A stretch of 50,834 nucleotides of DNA. Origin: Bigelowiella natans CCMP2755. Taxonomy: Eukaryota; Cercozoa; Chlorarachniophyceae. The notes beneath the pieces were generated by a model. That model worked only from the letters and a program-made list of their open reading frames with translations, ran no database searches and was not told the DNA's origin. The first letter of the stretch is position 1. The number at the start of each line of letters is the position of its first letter. Below are positions 8,546 to 19,747 of the stretch, piece after piece. A program made the translations under genes and the position numbers. Location of the stretch: positions 40,001-90,834 of the forward strand of contig ADNK01003288.1 in assembly GCA_000320545.1 (NCBI GenBank). The letters are read 5' to 3'.

Positions 8546-11500
8546 ATGAGGACGCTCTTTTCCTATTTTACTAAACCATCTCCCGGCAAGCAAACGCCTA
8601 GAAAAGAGAGTGGCGCATCAAGGATGGAGGAGGAGGTGACACCGGCACCCAAAGGGCACACTTCTGTAAGTGATAAGGCAAGCATTCCTGATACTAAGGG
8701 GCGGACCACGCAAAGTACGACTACAGAAATTAAAAAGCCTATTTTAAGCACTCCAGATTCGGCGGAGAAGGCTAAAAAAATGCCAGAAAATTCAGAGAAA
8801 GCGAAGACGACCTCTAAAACAAAAACGAAACCATCAAATCGTTCGACACGTAAGCGTAAAGTTATCTCATATAAAGAGGAAGAGGATGATGAGGAGTACA
8901 TGGATGAGGAAAATCAGGAGGATGATGAAGAAGAAGCTTATATCCCTCAAGAGGACGCCGAGGACGACGAAGACGTTGATATTGATGATGAGATTTCGGA
9001 AGAAGACGAAATAATCAGACCCAGCAGAAAAAGAAACCGAAAGCTCGCAGGTTCAAGAAGGAAGGTTATAGATGAAGATAGTGAAGATGATGACAATAAT
9101 GATGCTGTTCACAAAAAGCAAAGGAAGAGATGCCGAGACGAAGCTTCTATGGAAACAGATGTAGACGAGAAGGGCGAAGAAACATCCAGCCAACCTGATT
9201 CGTTGGAGGTTTCTTTACAAAATCCAGAATCTATTGAACTCTCAAAATCTAAAGCAAAAGCATTGCGTGAAGCAAAGCGCAATATCGGCTCTGCAGGCGG
9301 AGGAGATGAATCTCAGCGTCTATCATACAAGGCTTGGGACTTTCTAAATCCAAAATTTCGCAAAGATAAAAATGGGAAAAGACCAGGCGAAGAAGGATAT
9401 AATTCAAACACTCTTCACATTGATAATCGATATTTCAAGGATATGAGTCCTGCTGAAGCCCAGTACTGGCGGTTCAAGAAAGAAAACATGGATTTCATCT
9501 TATTCTTCAAGATGGGAAAATTTTACGAGCTGTTCGACGATGACGCAGATATTGGAGCTCAAGAGCTTAACCTAAATTACATGTCTGGAAAACGACGACA
9601 CACTGGTTTCCCTGAGAAAGCGTTTGACAAGTATGCCAAAGAATTTATTCGGCTAGGATACAAGGTGGCAAGAGTCGAGCAAGTTGAAACTCCAAAAGAA
9701 TTAGCTGAACGTAACAAAATTCTTAGAAAGCAAGGTAAAAAAACGGATAAGGTTGTGCGGAGGGAAATGATTCAGGTCCTGACTCCAGGAACAGTTTCAG
9801 ACGAAACAATGATAGGCCACAAAGATGCTAATTTCACAATTTCTATATGTGAGGAAGGGGATAATATAGGCGTGTGCTTCGTTGACACCTCCAGGCTGAA
9901 GATCTATGTCGGACAATTCTCAGATGATCATTTTCGATCTCGCTTGCGCACGTTGCTTTTCCAGTTGAATCCAATGGAGATACTAATGCCGCGAGACTCT
10001 CTTAGCAAGCAAGTGCAGCTTATCATTAGAAGCGACCTTCCACATGGGGTTAAAAAGAACATTCTAGCACCAGGTTCAGAATTTTGGGATGCTGAGACTA
10101 CGTGGATGCAAATTAGGGATTCAAAGTATTTTGAAACCGATGGAGAAGAAAAATTCCCACTTGCTTTATCGGATATTCGTGAGGAAAAGGAAAACCTGGC
10201 CGTTTCAGCTATGGGTGGACTGCTATATTATCTCAGAAAAGTAATGATTGATGAGGAACAATTTAGGGCAGGCACCTTTTATCGCTATAAGGCTTGTGAC
10301 CCTAAGTATAGACACAACATGATATTAGACGCTCAGACGCTACAAAACCTCGAAATCCTAATGACTGATCAAGGTACCCGTGAAGGATCTCTTCTTTCTC
10401 ATGTCGATAGGACTCACACCGCATTTGGAAGAAGATTAATCAAAGAATGGCTAATGCGTCCCCTCGTAAGGCTTGATGATATTAATGAAAGACTAGTTGC
10501 GGTTGAAGAACTTATGTCTCGTCCTGATAATGTTCGTGAGATATCCAGCAAGCTCAAGAAATTGCCAGATTTAGAGAGGCTCCTTGTTCGAATTCACGCA
10601 AATAGCTTAACAACGGATAAAGGTGCTGTCATGTACGAGAACGTGAACGCCAAGAAGGTTCAGCAATTTTTGAAGATTCTGAAAGGTTATCGTGAGAGCT
10701 TAAGGCTCATAGAGGCAATTGATGAACCCTTTGAGTCCAGTATTCTCAAGAAAATAACCACCATTGGAGAAGGACTTCCCGACATCAGAAAAGACCTTGA
10801 TTTCTTCGACAAGGCTTTCAACAAATCTGAGGCAGAAGACAAAGGTTTTATCATTCCAAATAAGGGTGTCAATCCTGATTTTGATGAAGCCGAAGCCAAG
10901 GCGAAGGATTGTATGAAAAGACTCGAGTCATACCTTCGCAAACAGCAAGCTCTCTTCAACGATCGATCTATTAAATACAAGCACCTTGGAAAAGAAAAAT
11001 ATCAGCTTGAAATTAGTAATGAAACTCTAAAGCGTAAGCCAAAGAGCCTCATAGCAAACTGGATGCTCTCTGGATCTTCGAAGAAATACAAAAGGTTTTC
11101 AACAACATCAAAGACTTCTCTCTCTCTCTCTCGCGCGCTCTCTCTCTCTCTCTTTCTCCCCCCTCGTCGAGCGATTCTTCAGTGTCAGAGTATGTCGTTC
11201 CCTGTATCTACGTCTAACTGAAGGCTTAATCAAATATTGTAAATCGCTGAACTAACCCCCTTTCTAACACCAGATATTTATCGCCCAAAGCACAAGAAAT
11301 AGCTGCAGAGCTGGGCAATGCCGAACACGATCGTGATACGATTTTGAACGATGTTTCAAGGAAAATGTTTGCATTGTTTTGTAAAACGCATAGTAAGTGG
11401 AATGGAGTTGTCTCTTGCCTGGCGCAGCTGGATTGCTTGATAAGCCTCTCCATTGTGAGCATGGATCAGACACCTTCAATTAAGCCAGAATTTAAGGACT

Positions 11501-12266
11501 CCAAGACATCTTTCGTCGGTAAGTAGAAAGACGTCTTTCATTCAATCCTGACTCCAACTGCGTATTGTCTTTTGTTTAGTTAACTACACACCTCCTCATC
11601 CTCATCCTGCTCATAGAATAATGTGCAAATATCAATCAGAAATTAGGGAGGCTGTCCATCCCACAGTTGCAGCGGCTCAGAATATATCAAACACATCTTT
11701 CATTCCAAATGACATCGTGATTGGATCTGCAGAGAATGAAGCAAGGTTTTTACTAGTCTCTGGGCCTAACATGGGAGGTAAATCGACGTTGCTTCGACAA
11801 ACGTGTGTTACCATCGTCCTTGCGCAGATTGGATGCTACGTTCCTGCTGAACATTGCAAGCTCACTCCAGTTGACCGAATCTTCACTCGTGTGGGAGCAA
11901 ACGATAGAATCATGCAAGGACAGAGTACATTTATGGTGGAGTTGCAGGAAACTGGCAATATCTTAAAGCATGCTACTCCACGTTCACTGGTGATTCTGGA
12001 TGAATTGGGAAGAGGCACATCTACATTTGATGGAACAGCTATCGCTTATTCAGTTATTCAGTACCTTCTAGATCAAGTCAAATGCATGAGTCTCTTCTCG
12101 ACACATTACCACAAACTTCTCGACGAGTTTAAGAATGATGAGCGCATTGCTATGTACCATATGGCATGTTCAGTGCAGAAGGAATCGGTCACTTTTCTAT
12201 ATAAGTTTACGAAGGGGGTATGCAAAAGCAGCTACGGAATGAATTGCGCATCTCTAGCAGGTCTGT

Positions 12267-12304
<38 letters not shown>

Positions 12305-12486
12305 CCAATTTCTACATTATTTCTGTTCCATTGTAAAATATTAAAAAAATGGTCTCGTCCTGCATTACTAACTACTCCTTCGTAGGTGTTCCTAAAGATG
12401 TCGTGCAACGAGCTAAAGAAATGGCCAGAAAATTCGAAGAATCATTGAGTGCAGCCCATGGACAACAACAACTGACTGGATGCTAG
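8546..12486 (+). CDS. MSH6: DNA mismatch repair protein MSH6
   Basis: MSH6 pairs with MSH2 to recognise base mismatches. Four exons, 8546-11094, 11274-11518, 11580-12260 and 12386-12486, give 1191 residues. The extreme N-terminus MRTLFSYFTKPS resembles the PCNA-interacting peptide of MSH6, but with Arg where Gln is usual. An acidic, Lys/Glu-rich disordered region follows to about residue 260, with no PWWP domain. The mismatch-binding domain starts near 298 and has the Phe-x-Glu motif at F326-Y-E328. Connector, lever and clamp domains follow (DQGTREGSLLSHVDRT, RRLIKEWLMRPL). The ATPase has Walker A GPNMGGKST at about 993-1001 and the LDELGRGTSTFDG block near 1071-1083. The ATPase end and GVPKDVVQRAKEMA are intact. 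Convergent with the SGT gene. Confidence 0.95.
12271..12301. repeat. TA microsatellite in last MSH6 intron
   Basis: TA dinucleotides fill part of the intron 12261-12385. Confidence 0.9.
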
Positions 12487-12857
12487 GAGGCACCAAAAAG
12501 TTGTCCTTTTAAAACATAACATACACGGTTTTTCCCTACGATCATTCGCTGTTCATCCAATAGTGTTTTTATAATGATCATATTTCAAAATGAAAGTCAA
12601 GAATTAGTAAATAAAGCGATACGACATAATTTTCGCACCTACATATACACATAGTAATATACAATATACATAATGTGTTTATTTTGTGGCTATAACACAT
12701 ATGTATCCTTTCTCATCAATGACATTTGACAGTCCAAACGCATCGAATTAGCATTGTCATTACAGACTCATGCGCAGAATTCGTAATGAAACAAAAGTCC
12801 AACGTATTATTCAACATGCGAACGTAATAGGAAAAGCATATCATGTATAGATGTACG

Positions 12858-12903
<46 letters not shown>

Positions 12904-13600
12904 GCCAACTACGCCAACAAGACTGTGGCCATGCTAGCATGCCTTGCTAGCTAGCTAGCTTGCAGCAGAGGCTAGCAATGCTGCGCCATGCGCATCTAGA
13001 CATGCATGCTAGCTACATTGCTGCCATGCCATCTAGCTTAGCATGTCGTGCATAATAAAAATGATTACATGCTAGACAAGCCTAATGACCATTTTAAAGA
13101 AAGCGATTTGCATTGTGTACCTCATGATAGATGCGACAGCATGCACGCACAGCTAGATGAGGCCATTCTGTAGTAGTGCTGGCATGAGAGCTAATGCAGT
13201 TCTGCCCATGCTGCCCTGTCTAGCTATGACTGTCTAGCTACGTAGTCATTCTAGCTGCGCAATGACGAGTTAGCTAGTTAGATGATGGCTGCATGTCTAG
13301 CTAGCTAATCACACATACAGCTAGATAGGCTACTTTTGCAGACTCCATAGCTTCAAGAACTTGTATTCAAATGATACAATTTGAGCGCTAGTGCGCTGTG
13401 GCCGCAGCTTTGCGCAGCTACATTCATTGGGATGACGTACAATTGAAAGTTTTAACGCGTGTTCACTATACTACTAGTGCTAGCTAGCTAGTAGTAGTTC
13501 ATTGCATCCGTCTCATGCATAGCTAGATAGATCGAAAAGTTAGCGGAAGCATGGATTCAACATACTGCGACATGGTTATTTGTCATCAAAGTAGTCATGA
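12487..13600. other. Convergent intergenic region with TA repeat and CTAG-rich island
   Basis: Lies between the 3' ends of MSH6 and the SGT gene. A TA microsatellite occupies about 12861-12896. From about 12930 to 13530 CTAG words dominate: TGCTAGCATGCC, CTAGCTAGCTAGCTTGC near 12952, CATGCATGCTAGC, CTAGCTAGCTAGTAG near 13480. No ORF with coding character is seen. Confidence 0.8.
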
Positions 13601-14193
13601 TTACTCTAGCTCTTCAGCATTATCGTAGTTGTTGTTACTCCCGTCGTTATCACCAGATTGTGTCGCAGCACCGTTGTTACTACCACTTCCATTAGCAGCA
13701 CCAGGAAACATCATCCCCCCCCCTCCCCCTCCAAGGCCTCCCATCATAGAACCTAAACAGTAGAAGAAGAAGAAGAAAAACATTTAGCGATTAAAAAGCA
13801 GCAATGTTGGTAGTTACTACTGCCATGTTCCTATTGTTATGCTGAACGATTGATGGTTGCACAGCTGCTGCTGCTGTTTTAAATGATAGTATATCTTGAT
13901 TGAAAAAGCATCATCTTGGTTCCTTTTCTTCTTATTCTAATTCTCCTTTTACCTAACAAGCCCCCCATCTTGCTCATGAGAAGTGGATTGTTCATGTGCT
14001 TCAGGAGTGCTGGCATGCCTCCGTTTGCTATTTCCTCTAGTATGGGTTGAAGCTCAGGGTCGTCTTTCATAGCTTTAATCTACCACAACACACACACACA
14101 CAAAACACACACACATAACAACAACAACAACAAGCGATGATTATGCATGGCGCTATTTAGTTACTAATACATGTTTGTGCTGCTGGAATATAT

Positions 14194-14240
<47 letters not shown>

Positions 14241-14771
14241 TATACGCACAGCGTATTTTTGTTACTATTAAAGTGTATTATTATTATTATTATTGCTACT
14301 GCGTGTATAGATAGTAGATTGAAAGTGGTGTAAATAACGTTAACCACCACCACTGCTGCGTTTAAGGCACCGAAGCAACGTTTATTGTTATTTATTATTA
14401 TTATCATTATCGAGCAAGGTGTTATCATCGATATTGCTTATTGTTCTTCGTCTTCTTTGTTCTCTCACTATTTAAATTGAGGAGGAGGAGGAGGAGGAGG
14501 AGGAGGAGGATGGGCAGCAGCTCTAATCGTAATACCACTGTACTACTACTGCCCTCTCACCACATGTTTGTCACTGATTTTGATGATAGACACATACATC
14601 GGGATTGTTAGCAAGGCCTTGAACGAAGTTGTTAATGCCTGGTGGTGGTTCCATTCCTGCTCAAGAACAAAGGAGTGAGTGCCGTGTGAGAAGAGAGAAC
14701 AAGTGCCAGCATTAGGGTCATCAACATAATGTGAAGAGATGGTGTAACATTAATGAATGCTCAAGAAGTAG

Positions 14772-14809
<38 letters not shown>

Positions 14810-14847
14810 GTTGGGAAAGAAGAAGAAACCGGAGAGAGATCACTATG

Positions 14848-14886
<39 letters not shown>

Positions 14887-14948
14887 TACTACTACTATAA
14901 TTGAGAGGAGAAATAAGGAACATGGCGGAAAAGTAGCAGCACTATGCA

Positions 14949-14990
<42 letters not shown>

Positions 14991-15106
14991 TTATACATGA
15001 CTACTCAGCTGGAGGATGGAGACAAAACAGGCAGAAGAAGACATTTGTGTTGCCTCTATTGTGAGACGATGAAATCAATCTATTACTCATCTTCCCTTGT
15101 CTCATC

Positions 15107-15141
<35 letters not shown>

Positions 15142-16168
15142 TGTACCTCCTCCCCCTTCTCCTTCTCCACTACTCGACTTGTGTTCCTGCTGTCCCTCAT
15201 TCTGATGAGTAACTTGAAAATTTGTTGGTTCTGACGTTGGAGGCTCCTCTTGTGCACGATTATCATCATCTTTGCTGTTGTTTATGCTGCTACTGCTACT
15301 AACTCCTCCTTGTGCTGTTGATGCTGAGGACGATGATGAGGATGATGCCGCTGCTGCAGAAGGCATTCCTCCTCCTCCTCCTCCTCCTCCTCCTCCAAAC
15401 ATTGACATCATGCTGCCAAGATCCGGGAGGTCTCCTGATGATGATATCATACACATACCATCCATCATTAGGCAAATTTCAATCAAAGTAGTACACAAAT
15501 GTAAAAACGCACAAAGGCACATCATTATCATCATCATCATCATTATTCAAAAGCAGTAACTTGTGAAAATAGTATTAATGTTAAAAAAAAAAGGAAAGAA
15601 GGAAAAAACCAATAATAATACCGTCTCCAGAGCCTAATGTTGCCATCATTTGTTGTATCTGAGTAGAAGTAGTGGCCAGAGAGAGAGAGCAGAGATCACA
15701 ATATGGAGATCTTATATTATCATCGTTACACTACGTTACACGAAAAAAAGGTCACAATTACTACTACTACTACTACTACTTCTACTACTATTACAACTAC
15801 AATCACTGCTGCTATTACCTGCGGGTTGTTGGCGAGAGATGCAAAATCAAATCCTGACGAAGAAGCTGATGGCATTCCTATGTGGTGATGAGAGTGGTGG
15901 TGGTGGTGGTGATGATGTTGTTGATGATGATAACTTTCTCTTTCACTATATATTTTCCTAGTCATCATAATACCGGGTATACCACCAGCACCAGCAGCAG
16001 CAGCACTCTTTTTATTGAGCTCCTCCTGTCGAGCCTGTGGTGGTGGTGATGACGATGACAATGATAATATTGATATTGCTTAATGATGACCTTTGCCAAG
16101 AGTTTTCTACAAGACGCTTGAGTTCCCTGGTATTACGACATATATAAAATTATACATCAACCATCATT

Positions 16169-16207
<39 letters not shown>

Positions 16208-17177
16208 CGGCTGCTTTGCCATCGTCAAAGCTTTCTCAAGGTTTTTGATCGCAGAATCGTATCTGATATATGTATATATTACGAAGTTGCAATAGAATAT
16301 TATCTATGATACAACAACAGCCACTACTACTACTACTACTTCTACTACTACTACTACTACTACTACTATCACTTGACCGCTTACTACCTCTCAAATGCCA
16401 TCTGAACTTGACCAAGTCTCATCCATGCTGAGGAGGAGGAGGAGGAGGGATGTTAGGTATTTGTTGTGGTGTTGGTGCTCCTGCTGCTGCTGCTACTGCC
16501 AACGAATGTGTCGCTCTCCCCTTCTATCATTATAAACCTCTTGCTGTTGTATATACCACCTAGATCATGCATGCAAACCTTCTGTTGTAGTCGCAATCTA
16601 TGCACTATCACCATCATCATCGATCTTATACATCCCAGCAAGGGGGTGGGGGGGGGGGAGAAGAGAGAGAGAGAAGAGAGACCTTTATCATATACTCGGT
16701 ATATTTGGATGGCTTTTTTACAGTCTTTCTCAGCTTCAAGATACCTATAGGAGCAAGAGGCAGTGGTATTATTATTATTATTATTAGTAGTAGTAATAGT
16801 AGCAGTATTAGGAGGGGAGGAGGAGGAGGAGGAGGAGGAGGAGGAGGAAAGTAAGGCCACACACAACAAAATGATGGTAGTAATAAATACTTCTAGTCAC
16901 AGATCTACTACATCAACATTCATACATGCAAAAGAGATAGATAGGGTATGTGTGTTGTTGTTGGGGTAAAGAAGTAAAGTAGCATTATCATGATCATCAT
17001 CATGGATCATCATCATCATCACTTTTGGAGCTTGTATTGAGCAACCGCCCTGTTGACAAAGTAAACAGGGTTCGTATCATCCAATTCGATAGCTTCTGTG
17101 TACTTCGCCACTGCTCCCTGATAATAGTAGGATGTATGGGCAATAGTAGGGGCACTAGTGAGTGAGTGTGTGTGTGC

Positions 17178-17223
<46 letters not shown>

Positions 17224-19335
17224 AATAAGAAAGATGATGATGATGATGATGATGATGAGGATGGAGTTATTGTACTACTTATTACTACTGATCATATTCA
17301 ACAACAACAACTATCATCACACTCTTAAAGGAAAGACTACTACTAGTAGTACTACCATAAAGTTTCCGGAAGTGATAATCTTATTGGCCTCTTTCTTGAT
17401 GGCCTCAGCTAGTAAGAAGTGTAAGCAAGTAAGTTAGTAGGAGATAAGGATGATAAAATCGAAGATACTACGATATGGAAGCAATTCCAATAGACGGATT
17501 ATGATCATCCGCAATCTCCATACCCCCCCTCCCCCCTCTATCCTGCAGCATTTCATATACGGTGTAAAAACTGAGCTGCCCTAATCAGTACACCCTTCAT
17601 TATCCCCCCCTCTCCTCCCCTCCCCCCCCCCCCAGCTCTGCACCACCACCACCACCACCTTTCGCTTTGTCTTGAGCAGTAATGAGTCGCTTCTTTCTCT
17701 TGGTGGTGGTTTCAGTGGTTGGAGCTCCTCCATCTTTGCTATCACTACCGCTTCCTTATAATGGATAGATGCAAGGGCAGCAGCATATGGATGAGCATGA
17801 TGCGCCACACAGAGAAGGACAGAAAGACAAACAGAGAAACAGAGGAGAAGAGAAGCATCTCTCTCAATGACGACGATCCCATGAGAATAACAATGCGTAC
17901 GACTGCTGCTGTGCCGATGATGGGTGGTGGGATTATAATCTCTATTGTAAACCGAAGAATTCATTCGACTATGATTGCTTCATTCGAAATATGATGATGA
18001 TAATGATGTTGTGTCCGTATCATCAACCGAGGGATAGGTAGGTAGGTAGGTAGGTAGGTAGAGGTAGGGTGTGTACTGTGTAACTATTAACAGTAATTCA
18101 GCAATCATCGTTTTTGAGGACAGGCACTTAAAAGTAAAATGTCCTCTGGAGTATCGTTGGTTTTAAATGCATGTATTGCATTAGATTTGACGCCTACTAC
18201 ATCGACTGTCCGTCGGTCCATTATGCTATTTATCCTGTAATAATACATAGTGTGCAACGTTGCCTAAGACTACCTGGCATTTCTCCTCCATTCGAATTAC
18301 TGCTGCTGCCCGTGGTATTATTATGCTGAATTGGGTTAGAAGAGGATCTTTCATAAATGGCAGTACCCTTCTACTACCCATTGCCATTGGCAGATAGTAG
18401 AGATTCATACACTAAATGATGCTGAATGCACATTACTTTCTTCAATTTTGCTTTGAATCCAGCAAGAACCTTTTCATATCTGGAAGAAGAGGAGATCGAG
18501 TAGCAGGGCCAACCATTATTTGAATATTGGAGCAGATGGATGATATGTTACTACAACTTTTTCTATTCTGTGTGTCCACACAATAGGAGTACATGCCCCT
18601 CCATCACCTTCTATTGTAAGCTTCCTTATTTTCTTCAGTGCCCTTGAAGTAGCCTTTCGCCTTGAGATTAGCTAAAAGCTTCTGAAAGCTGATTGAGAAG
18701 AAGGGTTATAAGTTTCGTGTTACTTAGATTGTAGGTTAGTATTATCCATTGAGGAAGTCTTCTGATTAACACAACAGTGGTAGTAGTAGTAGTTTTAGCT
18801 TTATACCCAGGATGGGATTCAAGCTGCTTTCTTTCCTCCTTCTGTTTTTTCTCGGAAATATCTGCATTGAGCTTAAGCGCAGCAACGCCAGCACTAAAGA
18901 TAGTGAACAGGGACGCTGGTTTCCTGATATTATTGTCATTAATAATATTGTTTTTATTGTTATTACTATCAAGATCGTTGGCAATATCTGCTCACAGCTT
19001 CAGTAAGTTCATAGAAATTCATTCACCCTGAAATAAGAACTAAGCTTTCTTCGTCGTCTTCAGAATTTGATATTCCCGTGGCCTCAGTCAAGCACTGAGA
19101 CGCAACCTAGCGTAGCAATTACATTGAAAGTAGTACAGGTAAGAGCGATCCCAGATAAGCATGCCTCCTCCCTCATCATAGTATTTTACAACACCTCGCA
19201 GCTCTCAGCCTGATCCTGCCCGATGTGAATTCCTAATTCCTCGAAGCTGAGGGTTGGAATCTTAGAGATATAGTCTAGAATGGCTCTGCAGAGTTGTTTG
19301 TGGTTTGTGGGATTATTGACGGAGGAGGCCTCCAT
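13601..19335 (-). CDS. SGT-like TPR co-chaperone (20 exons)
   Basis: SGT proteins are Hsp70/Hsp90 co-chaperones that hand tail-anchored and mislocalised proteins to the GET/BAG6 pathway. Twenty exons, from 19335-19195 to 13752-13601, join without a phase error to 570 residues. Many are tiny: 36 nt at 16126-16091, 37 nt at 15658-15622, 40 nt at 16427-16388. Residues 1-75 match the SGT dimerisation domain (LCRAILDYI, ASQCLTEATGI). Three TPRs span about 197-298 (EANKIITSGNFMGAVAKYTE, NPVYFVNRAVAQYKL, AWMRLGQVQMAFERYDSAI). The C-terminus has FDFASLANNPQIQQMM, Gly/Ser/Met-rich spacers, then NFVQGLANNPD and an STI1/DP-like block (DDPELQPILEEIANGG) at about 479-520. Ordinary SGTs are about 300-350 residues, so the linker and C-terminus are expanded. 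Head-to-head with the RING/TRAF gene. Confidence 0.82.
14206..14237. repeat. TA microsatellite in SGT intron
   Basis: TA dinucleotides in the intron 14080-14597, which also carries CA, ATT and GGA runs. Confidence 0.85.
14766..15141. repeat. Cluster of five microsatellites in one SGT intron
   Basis: The intron 14657-15146 holds, in order, CTG/TGC repeats (about 14769-14808), ACT repeats (about 14848-14897), TA repeats (about 14951-14985) and AAT repeats (about 15109-15141), so most of it is simple sequence. Confidence 0.85.
16171..16205. repeat. GT microsatellite in SGT intron
   Basis: GT dinucleotides end at the donor of the 16208-16262 exon. On the minus strand the intron begins GTACACAC and runs straight into the CA repeat. 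Confidence 0.85.
17175..17221. repeat. GA microsatellite in SGT intron
   Basis: GA dinucleotides lie in the intron 17118-17355, followed by GAT repeats. Confidence 0.85.
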
Positions 19336-19747
19336 TGCTTCTTTGTTGTCGAGTTGAACTCTGTAGATGTTGTTGTTGTTGTTGTTGTCAGGAGAGCACT
19401 ATTCATGATTGATGCCGACAAAATAAATCAATAAGTCAATGCATGTGAGAATAATTATTAAAAATGCGGGTCTCGATAATAGTCGATTTTTTCGCTCGGT
19501 ACGCACGACAGGCTTGCCTACGACTGTACAACTTCGAAGAAGCATGCGCCCATTCGAGCTCATAAATGCACTGCTGCGTGCTCTGCAGACTTGCATAAGG
19601 AGGGCCTTCTTGTCGTACGTAGTACTACCTGCTGCGCCGTAGTTGTTCTCCCCCCACCCCCCCATTCTATTCTTCGATCGACCACTCTCTCACTCACTCT
19701 CTCTCGGTAGAGGGCACGCGTAACAAACGATATCCATCTAGTCCACG
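19336..19747. promoter_or_regulatory. Divergent intergenic region, SGT/RING-TRAF
   Basis: 412 bp between divergent start codons. It contains a TTG run next to the SGT start and a CT-rich stretch (CTCTCTCACTCACTCTCTCTC) just upstream of 19748. No coding signal or TATA box is evident. Confidence 0.5.

Noticed and set aside
11095-11221. Continuation of the MSH6 ORF past 11094 into a Ser/Leu-rich tail
   Set aside because: The tail is a CTCT repeat in an intron. Splicing at 11094/11274 restores the MSH6 family sequence.
14753-16061. Many 60-145 codon ORFs of poly-Leu, Thr, Tyr, Ser, Gly or His on both strands
   Set aside because: They are translations of microsatellites in SGT introns or shadows of its repeat-coded exons.
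17000-17030. CAT repeat cluster as a possible CRISPR-like or tandem array
   Set aside because: It is a simple trinucleotide microsatellite without spacers, in a eukaryotic intron.
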